A DNA stretch of 64,000 bases from Derxia gummosa DSM 723 (GTDB lineage: Bacteria; Pseudomonadota; Gammaproteobacteria; Burkholderiales; Burkholderiaceae_E): NCBI RefSeq assembly GCF_000482785.1, contig NZ_KI519500.1:63327-127326 (forward strand). Reading direction: 5' to 3'. Below, one piece after another: positions 1 to 9,100 of the stretch. Under the pieces are notes generated by a model, which worked only from the letters and a program-made list of their open reading frames with translations, was not told the origin of the DNA and made no database searches. The position numbers were made by a program, and so were the translations under genes. Within the stretch, counting starts at the first letter, position 1. Each line of letters opens with the position of its first letter.

Positions 1-629
1 CGCGTCTGCGGCGCGATGGCGCGCGCCGTCGCCGCGCTGAAGCGCCCGTCGATGCGCACCGCCTGGAAGTGGTTGAGGTTGCCCAGCTTCGCGTCGAGCA
101 GCGTCTCCAGCTCGGTGAGGCTGGCGATGCCTTCGAGCGGCAGGCTGGCGGTCGGGCGGAAGGGCACGACATAGGCGAGCGGCGTGCGGTCGCTGGCGGG
201 CGCGATCTCGACCGTGTCGTCGGAATGCACGTGGTAGGCGCGGCCGTCGAGCACCACGAGTTCGCCGTCGAGCCGGTTGAAGGTGCCGAGGCCGAAGTCG
301 CCCTTGCCCAGCAGCTCGCCGATGCTCAGCTCGCCGTCGTAGGTGCCGGCAAGCAGCGCGTCGATCGTCGAATAGGCGTAGACGGCCGGCGGCTGGCAGT
401 CGCGGCAGGGCGCCGCCATGCCGGCATGGTCGGCGTCGTGCGCATGGCCGGCGTGGTCATGGCCCGGATGGAAGGCACCGCAGCCGGCCAGGCCGAGGCC
501 GAGCGCGACGGCGAGGCCGAGGGCGCGGAGACGGCCGGCGAACGCCGGGCCGGCGGATCGCGGGTTGGTGGCTCGCGGGTTGGTGGCTCGCGGGTTGGTG
601 GCGGGGCGGGACGGGGCCGGATGGGTCAT
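1..629 (-). CDS. Acetolactate decarboxylase, predicted lipoprotein (3' part cut off by window edge)
   Basis: Acetolactate decarboxylase converts 2-acetolactate to acetoin in the butanediol pathway. The family is recognised from the run around residues 84-107 (STIDALLAG, DGELSIGELLGKGDFGLGTF) and the following LDGELVVLDGRAYHV. The ATG at 629 is preceded by GGAGA at a good distance. Unlike the usual cytoplasmic enzyme, this one starts with a basic N-region, a hydrophobic stretch and a lipobox (LAGC, Cys about 50), then a His-rich linker (HPGHDHAGHAHDADHAG). It is therefore predicted to be exported and lipid-anchored. Residues 10-24 are three perfect ATNPR repeats encoded by a 15-bp tandem repeat. 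The metal-binding histidines known from the family lie beyond the window edge and cannot be checked. No acetolactate synthase gene is visible next to it. Confidence 0.85.
   Translation of the reverse strand, partial: MTHPAPSRPATNPRATNPRATNPRSAGPAFAGRLRALGLAVALGLGLAGCGAFHPGHDHAGHAHDADHAGMAAPCRDCQPPAVYAYSTIDALLAGTYDGELSIGELLGKGDFGLGTFNRLDGELVVLDGRAYHVHSDDTVEIAPASDRTPLAYVVPFRPTASLPLEGIASLTELETLLDAKLGNLNHFQAVRIDGRFSAATARAIAPQT
558..602. repeat. 15-bp tandem repeat, three perfect copies, in the leader of the acetolactate decarboxylase gene
   Basis: Three head-to-tail copies of tcgcgggttggtggc. On the coding (minus) strand they give three ATNPR units between the start codon and the hydrophobic signal core. 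The repeat is in frame, so copy-number change would lengthen or shorten the signal-peptide N-region without breaking the gene. Confidence 0.9.
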
Positions 630-794
630 GCGATGTCTCCTCTCGTGGATGGCTGGCGCGCAAGTGTCGGCACGGGAAGCGCGGCGCGTGGTTGAGCGCC
701 GTCACACCCGCCGCGCATCTGCCCCGTTCGCGCGAGGCCGGACTGACGCGCCCGCGCCACGTCGTCCGTCGCGGGCGTCCCGGCGGGGCTGGCC

Positions 795-1367
795 TCAGGC
801 CGCCGCGTGGCGACGCCGGCGCGCCAGCAGGCCCGTCAGACCAAGGCCGATCGGGCCCAGCAGCAGGATTCCGGGCTCGGGCACCGGCGTGGCGAACACC
901 CCGGTCGTGCCGACGGCGGTCCAGCTCGCGCCGCCGTGCACGACCACCTCGACATAGCGCCCGGTCACCGCGCCGAGGTCGAAGGACAGCTGCTGCCAGG
1001 CCGAGGTGTAGCCCTCGTACGAAACCACGGGCGTCAGACCGGACCAGTCATTGGCGATGGGCGTGTCGCTCACGTAGATGCCGCGCCAGCTCCAGCCGTC
1101 GGGGGCCTGGTCGATGTGCATCGTCAGGGAGGCCAGCGAATGGCTGCTGCCGAGATCGACCTGCATCCAGCCGTAGCCCCAGTTGCCGCTGTTCCAGTCG
1201 CCGCCGTTGAAGGCGCTCTGGGCGGTATGGGTCGCGCCGCCCACGTTCCAATAGGAGCTTTGCGAATAGCTGTCCGCGGACAGGCCGCTGGCGATGGACT
1301 GGGCCGCGTGGGCGGGAGCAATGGCCGCGGCGGCGGCGAGCAAGGCGGTAGCGATCAGGTTGCGCAT
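795..1367 (-). CDS. PEP-CTERM sorting-domain exported protein
   Basis: A 190-residue exported protein of unknown function. Residues 1-21 form a typical signal peptide ending AHA. The C-terminus (about 162-190) has the PEP-CTERM tripartite signal: VPEP, a hydrophobic helix, then RRRR. Such proteins are processed by an exosortase and often belong to exopolysaccharide-producing bacteria. The middle part, rich in Trp, Gly and Ser with a SLASLTMHIDQAPDGWSW segment, reads like a discoidin-type (F5/8C) or PEP-CTERM beta-sandwich carbohydrate-binding fold; this is inference. The start at 1367 was chosen because the signal peptide begins there, although the ribosome-binding site is weak. No exosortase or polysaccharide gene is visible nearby. 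Confidence 0.85.
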   Translation of the reverse strand: MRNLIATALLAAAAAIAPAHAAQSIASGLSADSYSQSSYWNVGGATHTAQSAFNGGDWNSGNWGYGWMQVDLGSSHSLASLTMHIDQAPDGWSWRGIYVSDTPIANDWSGLTPVVSYEGYTSAWQQLSFDLGAVTGRYVEVVVHGGASWTAVGTTGVFATPVPEPGILLLGPIGLGLTGLLARRRRHAAA

Positions 1368-1733
1368 GACTTGACGAGATGGATGGGCTGAGGGAGGGCC
1401 GCCACGCCCGGGCGGACGGTGGCGGCGCTGGCCTGCCACGCACCCGGCAGGTGGCCGCTTCCGGACGGGCCGGTGACCACTCGCGGACGGGCAGGCAGGT
1501 GCAAGTTCCGGCGCCGGCCCGGTCGGAAACGCGGTGCCGGACAAATCGGACCGCAAGCTTCGGACGTGGTCCGTGCAATCCCGCACTTCGCCGTGGCCTG
1601 GCGTCATCGCTCATCGCCACCAGCCACCGGCGTGATGACCCGCGCCACATCGCTTACAACTGCACCCTTGCCTCGCGGCCAACATCCGCGCGCGACATGG
1701 CACCTCCCTGCCCGCGCACTCCACCGAGCAACG
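1368..1733. other. Divergent intergenic region between PEP-CTERM gene and PHB-depolymerase-like gene
   Basis: 366 bp with no convincing gene. It must carry the promoters of both flanking genes, but no clear -35/-10 pair is visible. The only structure seen is a hairpin at 1398-1426 (gccgccac pairing with gtggcggc), which would lie in the 5' leader of the PEP-CTERM transcript. Confidence 0.5.
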
Positions 1734-2786
1734 ATGAATTCCTTCCTCCGGCAATTGCTGTCCGACGCCAGCCAGCTGGCGCATTCCGCCGACCTGCAAC
1801 ACGCCGCCGACGCGATGCGCAAGGCCTTCGACGGCCTGCTCCACGGCCACCGCGCCGACGCCATCGACGTGACCGCGCACGAACTGCGCGACACGCCTGC
1901 CGCCGCCACGCCCCGCGACGGCGCCACGCCGCCGCGCCTCGGCCAGCTCGTCGAGGGCCGCCATGCCGAGGACGGCGGCGCGCGCCGCTACAAGCTCTTC
2001 ATCCCGGCGGCCGCCGGCACGCGCCCGCTGCCGCTCGTGGTGATGCTGCACGGCTGCACCCAGGACGAGGACGACTTCATCACCGCCACGCGCATGAACG
2101 CCGCCGCGCTCGCCGCCGACTGCTTCGTGCTCTGGCCGCGCCAGTCGCGGCGCGCCAACGGCACGCGCTGCTGGAACTGGTACCTGCCCGCGCACCAGAA
2201 GCGCGGCGCGGGCGAGCCGGGGCTGATCGCCGGCATGACGCGCGCGGTGATGGCCGCGCAGGCGATCGACCCGACGCGCGTGTACGTGGCCGGGCTGTCG
2301 GCCGGCGGCGCGATGGCCGCCATCCTCGGCGCGGAATATCCCGAGCTGTTCGCGGCCGTGGGCGTGCATTCGGGCCTGCCGCCCGGCGCCGCCGACGACG
2401 CCACCAGCGCCTTCGCGGCGATGAGCGGCGGCACGCCGGTGCATCACCACCCGGCCCACCTGCCGCCCACGATCGTCTTCCACGGCGACCAGGACCGCAC
2501 GGTCGCGCCGGTCAACGGCGAGCGCGTCGCGGCGCTCGCGGCCGGCGGTCTGCCCGCCACGCGCGATACCGCCAGCCTCGGCGGCCGCGACGTGACCCGG
2601 CGCGTCTGGCGCGACGCCGCCGGCCATGCGCGCGCCGAGCACTGGCTGGTGCATGGCGAGGGCCACACGTGGTTCGGCGGCGAGCCGCATGCGAGCTTCG
2701 CGAGCGGCGCCGGGCCGGATGCGACGCGCGAGATGCTGCGGTTCTTCGGCGAGCAGCGGCTGGCGAAGGCGACGCGCGCGGCCTGA
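1734..2786 (+). CDS. PHB-depolymerase-family esterase, intracellular
   Basis: A 350-residue alpha/beta-hydrolase of the polyhydroxybutyrate depolymerase / LpqC / feruloyl-esterase group. The oxyanion-hole motif HGCTQ is at 106-110, the nucleophile Ser189 lies in GLSAG, the acid is probably Asp254 in HGDQD, and the His is in GEGHTW near the end. There is no signal peptide, so it would act on intracellular polyester granules or small esters rather than on secreted polymer. The first 60 residues are a helical extension (MNSFLRQLLSDAS) commonly seen in Burkholderiales members of this family. The ATG at 1734 was chosen over longer upstream readings because of this conserved N-terminus. Substrate is not proven. 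Confidence 0.85.
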   Translation: MNSFLRQLLSDASQLAHSADLQHAADAMRKAFDGLLHGHRADAIDVTAHELRDTPAAATPRDGATPPRLGQLVEGRHAEDGGARRYKLFIPAAAGTRPLPLVVMLHGCTQDEDDFITATRMNAAALAADCFVLWPRQSRRANGTRCWNWYLPAHQKRGAGEPGLIAGMTRAVMAAQAIDPTRVYVAGLSAGGAMAAILGAEYPELFAAVGVHSGLPPGAADDATSAFAAMSGGTPVHHHPAHLPPTIVFHGDQDRTVAPVNGERVAALAAGGLPATRDTASLGGRDVTRRVWRDAAGHARAEHWLVHGEGHTWFGGEPHASFASGAGPDATREMLRFFGEQRLAKATRAA

Positions 2787-2808
2787 GCCGGCGCGCGCCG
2801 GCCGGCCA

Positions 2809-4608
2809 TCACTCCGGCACGAACTCGCGCACCTCGCCACCCATCACGAGCCCGCGATAGCGCGGCGGCGGCGCGAGCTTCCAGTCGTCCGAGCGCAGCA
2901 GCGCCGCGCCATCGGCCTTGACCACCTGGAGCCGGCCGACCCGGCGCCAGTGCCGGCCCGGCGCAGGCTGGCCCCAGACCTCGATCGCGCCATAGCCCAC
3001 CGTGACCACGAGCACCTCGTCGGCGCCGTCGCCGTCGAGGTCGGCGAGGCGCGCGACGCACCTGGGCGCCGTGTCGCCGAAGGTGTGGACGCAGGGCGCG
3101 TCCCAGCCCTTCGCGCGCAGCTGGTCGTGCCACTGGCCGAGCAGCAACGGCGGCAGCCCGGCGCCCGCCGGGCGCAGCTCGAAGCGCGCGGCGAACTGCT
3201 CGCGCGTGACCGCCGCCTGCTCGACGGGGCGGCGCTCAGGGCCGAGCAGCCGGGAGTGATCGCTCCAGGCCAGCGCGTCGGCGGCGCGCTGGTGGCCCGG
3301 ATGCGCCGGATCGGCGGCGATGCGGCCGAGCGCCGCCAGCCCGTGCCGGCCCGACTCATGGCGCAGATAGCGCAGCTCGCTGTCCTCCGCCTTCGCGCCG
3401 ATGCGCGCCGACTGGCTCGCGGCCGTCATGCGCTTGAGGTCGAGCAGCGGGCTGTGCACCGCGAGCGCCAGCGCCACCATCGCCGCCGCGCCGCCCAGGT
3501 TCACGCGGCGCCGCCACGCGAGCCGCGCCTCGGCATCGGCTGGCAGCGTGGCGAAGGCATAGCCGCCCGCGTAGCCCGCGAGCAGCAGGCAGGCGATGAG
3601 GCCGAAGGCGCGGTCCTCGGTCAGCCCGTACTGGCCGATGCGCAGCGCGAAGGCCCAGGCCGCGAGCGCGGGCAACGCCGGCGCCACCCAGGTTGCAAGC
3701 CTTTGCAGCCAGGCCAGCGGCGCGGCCTGCGCCGGCTCGTGGGCGAGGTCCTGCCACACCACGTTGTCGAGCGCCACGAGCGCGAAGCCCAGGCTCAGCA
3801 GCAGCCCCGCCGCCATGCGCGTGTGCCACAGCGGCTGCACGCCCTGGAACAGCAGCGCCAGCGCGAACATCACCAGCACCGCCTGCGCCAGCGGCGCGAG
3901 CCAGCGCAGCACCAGCAGCACGATGCGCCGCACCGCCGCCACCAGCTCGGGCCGGAAGCGCCCGAGCATCAGCGCGAAGGCAAACGCCGCGCAGCTGAAC
4001 GGATAGGCGAACCAGCGCCGCAACAGCCATTCGCGCGGCCAGCTCAGGCCGATCGCGCCGAACAGCCCCACGAACAGCCCCACCAGCGCCCAGGCCAGCC
4101 CGGCGAAGGCGAAGGCCAGCGCCAGCGACGCCAGATTGGCCCAGGCCTCGTCATGCAGCCGCGCATAGCCCTCGGCGCGCGTCGTGCCGCGCCAGCCTGT
4201 CACCAGGAAGGGCAGCGCCACGAACCAGGCCGCGCCCAGCGCCAGCCCGAGGAAGAACACCGAACCGCCCTGCGCCGGCCAGCGCCCGTCCAGCGGCGAC
4301 ACCACCCAGCCCGTGTAGGCCGCGCAGCCCGCCATCGCGAGCGCGACGCCGGCCGCGCGGGCCAGCACCGCCAGCGGCCCCACCCGTCCCGACAGCAGAC
4401 CGAGCGTGACCGGCAGCACCAGCGTGACCGCATAGAGCGCGAGCAGCAGCGGCGGCCGGTTCCACGGCTCGACACCCTGCTCGACCGCGCCATGCAGCAG
4501 CGCCAGGGCCAGCCCCTGGGCCAGCGCGAGCGGCAGCAGCAGCCGCGCCGGGAGGGCCGGCGGCGGCGCGGGCGGCGACACAAACGACGGCAAGGACGGA
4601 TCCGGCAT
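2809..4608 (-). CDS. DUF4153 multi-pass membrane protein
   Basis: A 599-residue integral membrane protein with about a dozen hydrophobic segments over roughly the first 400 residues, including NLASLALAFAFAGLAWALVG and the YGLTEDRAFGL motif typical of DUF4153. The C-terminal 150 residues are soluble and include LADLDGDGADEVLVV, which resembles one blade of an FG-GAP/VCBS repeat, so a periplasmic domain is likely. Function of the family is unknown. The start at 4608 is the first Met before the membrane domain. The frame stays open further upstream, but that part looks like read-through of the divergent promoter region. The gene ends 22 bp from the esterase gene, convergent with it. Confidence 0.75.
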   Translation of the reverse strand: MPDPSLPSFVSPPAPPPALPARLLLPLALAQGLALALLHGAVEQGVEPWNRPPLLLALYAVTLVLPVTLGLLSGRVGPLAVLARAAGVALAMAGCAAYTGWVVSPLDGRWPAQGGSVFFLGLALGAAWFVALPFLVTGWRGTTRAEGYARLHDEAWANLASLALAFAFAGLAWALVGLFVGLFGAIGLSWPREWLLRRWFAYPFSCAAFAFALMLGRFRPELVAAVRRIVLLVLRWLAPLAQAVLVMFALALLFQGVQPLWHTRMAAGLLLSLGFALVALDNVVWQDLAHEPAQAAPLAWLQRLATWVAPALPALAAWAFALRIGQYGLTEDRAFGLIACLLLAGYAGGYAFATLPADAEARLAWRRRVNLGGAAAMVALALAVHSPLLDLKRMTAASQSARIGAKAEDSELRYLRHESGRHGLAALGRIAADPAHPGHQRAADALAWSDHSRLLGPERRPVEQAAVTREQFAARFELRPAGAGLPPLLLGQWHDQLRAKGWDAPCVHTFGDTAPRCVARLADLDGDGADEVLVVTVGYGAIEVWGQPAPGRHWRRVGRLQVVKADGAALLRSDDWKLAPPPRYRGLVMGGEVREFVPE

Positions 4609-4786
4609 GACGGCCGGCGAAGACGGGCTGGGCAGCAAGGCGGCACTCCGGCAAGGCAAAGCCGCGATGATCGGCGACCGCGCCGCCGCGCGGCGGACTT
4701 TCCCGATCGCCCGCGCGCGGCGCCGACATCGCATCGAACCCCTCGCCTGCCGACAATCGCGCTTCCCGTCGCCCTCCCCGACCGCC

Positions 4787-6103
4787 ATGGACATCGCCCG
4801 CGCCGTACTCGACCACAACCGCCACCGCGACCCCGAGCGCCTCGCGCTCAAGCTGCGCAAGATGCGCGGCGACGCCTTCGTCTTCCTGCGCGGCACGGCC
4901 CATCTCTTTCATGCGCGCGTGCCGCTCGAAGGGCTGTTCACGAGCGCGCCGCCGGTCTGGGCATGCGGCGACCTGCACCTCGAGAACTTCGGCAGCTACA
5001 AGGCTGACGACCGCCAGGCGCAGTTCGACATCAACGATTTCGACGAGGCCGCGCTGGCACCCGCGAGCTGGGATCTGCTGCGGCTGCTGACCAGCCTGCG
5101 CGTCGGCTCGGCCGGACTCGGCATCAAGGCCAAGGCCGCCGACGACCTGTGCGGCGCGCTGCTCGGCGCCTACGCCGCCGCGCTCGCGGCCGGCAAGGCC
5201 GGCTGGATCGACCGCGACACCGCCGACGGCCAGATCGGCCGCCTGCTCGCCGATCTGCGCGAGCGCAAGCGCGCCGACTACATCGGCAAGCGCACCGAGG
5301 CCGGCCGGAAGGGCGCGCTGCGCCTGCGCACCGACACCGGCAAGGCGCTGCCCGCGAGCGAGGCCCAGCGCGCCGCCGTGCGGCGCTTCATGGCGGGCTA
5401 CGCGGCCAACCAGCCCGCCCCCCGCTTCTTCGACCTGATCGACGTGGCGCGCCGCGTCGCGGGCACCGGCAGCCTCGGCATCGAGCGCTATGTGCTGCTG
5501 GTGCGCGGCAAGGGCGAGGCGGTCGAGCAGCACTACCTGCTCGATCTGAAGCAGGCGCTGCCGTCATCGCTGGCCGAGCGGCTCGCGGCGCGCGGCGGGC
5601 CGGCGCTCGCGCAACCCGCGTGGCCGGACGAGGCGGCGCGCGTGGTGGGCGTGATGCGGCGCATGCAGGCCGCGTCGATGGCCTTTCTGGAAGCGGTCGA
5701 TTTCGAGGGCCGGCCCTTCGTGCTGCGCGGCCTGCAACCGGCCGAGGACCGCGTGACGCTCGACCGCAAGGCGCAGACCGCCGACGAGCTGCGCGCGACG
5801 CTGGTCACGCTCGGCCGCCTGCTCGCCTGGGCCCAGCTGCGCAGCGGCGGACGCCAGGGCTCGGCCTGCGCCGACACGCTCATCGCCTGGGGCGAGGACG
5901 CGAGCTGGCATGACGGGATGCTCGACGCGAGCGCGCTGCTGGCCGAGCAGGTGCGCGAGGACTCGGCCGCCTATGACGCGGCCTGCAAGGACGGGCGCAT
6001 GCCGCTCGACGCGGAGGGGGTGGCTGCGCATTACGCATCGAGCCCGGCGAGCGCGTCGGGCAGCGCGGCATCGAGCCGCGCGAGTTCGAAGTCGAGTTCG
6101 TAG
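4787..6103 (+). CDS. DUF2252 family protein
   Basis: A 438-residue protein of the DUF2252 family, which has a protein-kinase/aminoglycoside-phosphotransferase-like core. Visible hallmarks are WACGDLHLENFGSY (about 62-75) and FDINDFDEA, which resemble the catalytic and metal-binding loops of that fold. Substrate is unknown. The ATG at 4787 gives the usual start (MDIARAVLDHNRHRDPERL). The last 24 codons overlap the 3' end of the convergent TPR gene by 73 bp. That tail is Ser/Ala low complexity (SSPASASGSAASSRASSKSSS) and is probably dictated by the opposite strand, so the functional protein likely ends near residue 415. Confidence 0.8.
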   Translation: MDIARAVLDHNRHRDPERLALKLRKMRGDAFVFLRGTAHLFHARVPLEGLFTSAPPVWACGDLHLENFGSYKADDRQAQFDINDFDEAALAPASWDLLRLLTSLRVGSAGLGIKAKAADDLCGALLGAYAAALAAGKAGWIDRDTADGQIGRLLADLRERKRADYIGKRTEAGRKGALRLRTDTGKALPASEAQRAAVRRFMAGYAANQPAPRFFDLIDVARRVAGTGSLGIERYVLLVRGKGEAVEQHYLLDLKQALPSSLAERLAARGGPALAQPAWPDEAARVVGVMRRMQAASMAFLEAVDFEGRPFVLRGLQPAEDRVTLDRKAQTADELRATLVTLGRLLAWAQLRSGGRQGSACADTLIAWGEDASWHDGMLDASALLAEQVREDSAAYDAACKDGRMPLDAEGVAAHYASSPASASGSAASSRASSKSSS

Positions 6104-9100
6104 CCGCTGCCGGCAACCGGGTCGCCTGCCTTGGCCAGGATGCGGCCCAGGCGGGCGACACGCGTGCCGGTCGCGAGGCTGAGCGCGCGCGCCTGCCGCG
6201 CGGCCGCGAGCGCTTCGTCGCGCCGGCCGAGCTGGAGGCAGACCTCGGCGTGATCGCAGACGCGCCAGATGTCGAAGCGCGGCAGGCATTGCGCGGCGGC
6301 ATCGAGCTCGGCTTCGGCTTGCGCCGCGCGGCCGACCCGCGCCAGCTGACGGGCCAGCTCGTGGTGCAGCCTCGCCTCGTCGGGCTGGCGCTGGACGGCC
6401 GCGCCCAGCAAGGCGATCGCCGCGTCGGGCCGGCCGGCCTGGGCGATCAGCCCGGCGGCCTGCAGCGTGATGCGGGGCGTCATCGGGGCTTGCGCATCGG
6501 CGGCGGCGGCGAAGGCTTCGACGCCGTCGGCGCGCCCGGCCGCCAGCTCGGCGCGCGCGAGCGCGAGCAGCAGGACCGGCGCCTTGCCGGCGCGCCGGGC
6601 GAGCTCGGCCAGCATCGCTTCGGCGGCGGCGCCATCACCGCAACAGCGCATGGCGTCGGCCCAGTCGAGGGCGTCATCGATGAGCTTGGGCGCGAGTTCG
6701 GCAAGCGTGTCGAGCGTCGCGCGCGCGACGGCGAAATCGCCTGCCTCGCACAGCAGGCGGGCCTGGCGGCGCAACAGCTTCAACGAATGCGGACGGCGGG
6801 CGAGCCCGGCGGTGAGCTGGTCGAGCGCGGCCCGAAAGTCGATGGTGGTGCCGATGTCGGGGGCAGCGGCACGCGGCCCGCCAACCGTCGACGTGGCCGG
6901 GCCGGCAGCGGACGCGGTGCCAGTAGCGGCCGCCTTCGCCTCGTCGCGCGCCTGTTGCGCGAGCCAGTCGGCCGCGAGCAGGAAATCATCGATCGCCTCG
7001 GGCGCCGCCTCGGTGGCCCGGGCGAGCCGGTCTAGCGCGGCGTCGAGCTCGCCCTGCTCGCGCAGCCAGCGTGCCTCGATGCGCAGCGCGGTCGAGCGGC
7101 ACGACATGGGCGAGCCACTGCGCGCGGCTGCCGCCGCAAGCGCGCAGCCGGGCGCGCCATGCCGCAGCAGCAACTCGCCATGGACCTCGCCGACCCAGTC
7201 GTCACCGGGCGGAGCCGCTGCAGCTGCCGCGCGGGCTACCGCCTCGGCCTCGACGATGCGCCCGAGCGCCTCCAGCGCCCGCACGCGCTCGACGGCGCCG
7301 GTTGGATGCAGCGGAAAGCGCGCCGCGAACTCCTCGGCGCAGGCGAGCGCGGCGTCGGCCCGGCCCCATTCGCGCAGCCGCCGGCAGCAGGCACGGACGG
7401 CGCCCTCGCGCCCCGGTTCGGCGGCGAGCGCGGCGACCAGCAGGCGTTCAGCCTCGTCATGGCGGCCGAGCCGGATCAGCACGTCGGCGAGGCAGCGCCC
7501 GGCCTCGGCCCAATCATCGCGGCGCGCCTGCACCCGCTCGGCCAGCGGCAGCGCGAGATCGGGCCGGTCGAGCGCGAGCAGCCGGTCTGCAATCACGACG
7601 AGCAGATCGACGTTGTCGGGCCGGTCGCGCGCCGCCGCCTGCAGATCGGCCAGCGCGGCCTCCGTGTCGCCGAGCGCCTCCTGCACGCGGGCGCGCTCGG
7701 CGCGCGCGGCCGGCCCCGCGATCGCGTCGGCGCACCAGGGGCCGAGCAGCGCGAGCGCCTCGGCATGGCGTTCCTGCTCGCGCAGCAGCGCAGCCAGCTC
7801 GAGCGCGACTTCGCCCACCGCCGGAAAGCGCCGCGCGAGGTCGCGCAGGGCCGCTTCGGCGCCGGCCGCGTCGTCGCGCCGCAGGTGGACGTTGCGCAGC
7901 AGCCGCGCGACCTCCGGGATCAGCACGCCTTGCGCGAGCAGCACGCCGGCCTCGGCCAGCGCCCCCGCCGGGTCGCCGCGCCGATGGCACTGCCATGCGA
8001 GATCGAGCCTCAGCTGCGCGGCTTCGGGCGCGAGGTCCAGCGCGCGCCGCAGGGGCGGCCCGGCGGCACGCCAGTCGCCGGCGTCGTTCAGCAGCCGGGC
8101 CTGCGCGCGCAGCAGCTCCCAGCGCTCGTCGGCCCTCGGCATCGCGGCCAGTGCGGCGAGCGCGCCTTGCGGATCGCCGCGCCGCTGGCGCTGCCAGCCG
8201 CGATCGATCCAGGCCCAGGGGTCGGCCGGATCACAGTCGATCGCGCGCTGATAGCGGGCCTCGACGCCGTCGACGTCGCCGCGCCGCGCGGCGATCTCGG
8301 CGCCCAGGCGCCAGAGCGCGGGCAGGTTGGGCCGCAGCGCGCTCACCTCGCGCCAGACGGCCTCGGCGGCATCGGTCTGCCCCAGCCGCAGGCGAGCGCG
8401 GGCGAGGTCCATGCGCACCCAGGGATCGGCCGGGTCGACCGCGATCGCGCGCGCGGCGAGTTCCGTGGCCTCGGTCAGCCGGCCCTGGTCGAGCGCGAGC
8501 CGCGCGAGCAGGCGCCAGCCCGGCCCGAAATCGGGCGCCAGCTCGACCAGCGCCTCGGCCTCGGCGGTCGCGGCCGCCAGCAGGCCGCAGCGCTTGAGCA
8601 GCTCGGCATGGTTGAGCCGGGGCCAGCGGGCGCGCGGCGCCAGATCCACCGCGCGCGCCTGGCAGACGAGCGCGGTCGCGAGATCGCCGTCGCGCTCGGC
8701 CACCAGGCCGAGCCCGCGATGGCCGCGGCTGGAGCGCGGATGGCGCCGCAGCAGCTGCCGGAAGCGCTGCGTCGCGAGCCCGGATTGATGCCGGTCGAGC
8801 GCGACGAGGCCGAGGTTGTTGAGCGCGCCGATGTTGCGCCGGTCATGCGCGAGCGCGAGGTCGAAGGCGGTCTCGGCGGCATCGAGATCGCGGCGTTCGC
8901 GCGCGAGGCTGCCGGTGAAGTTGAGGTAGCGCGAGCCGAGGCGCGGCGGGCCGGCCGGGCGGTGGCGCGGCCGGCCCGCTTCGCGCGCGAGCGCGAGCCT
9001 TTCCTCCATGCCGACCGGATCGCCGAGGGCGCGGCAGACCGCCGCCCACAGCACATAGGCATCCTGATGGCGATGCAATCCGCCGTCCGCGAGATGCAGC

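Noticed and set aside
69-695. Plus-strand 208-codon frame at the left edge
   Set aside because: Shadow of the acetolactate decarboxylase gene; its GGSRVGGSRVGG repeat is just the complement of the ATNPR-coding tandem repeat.
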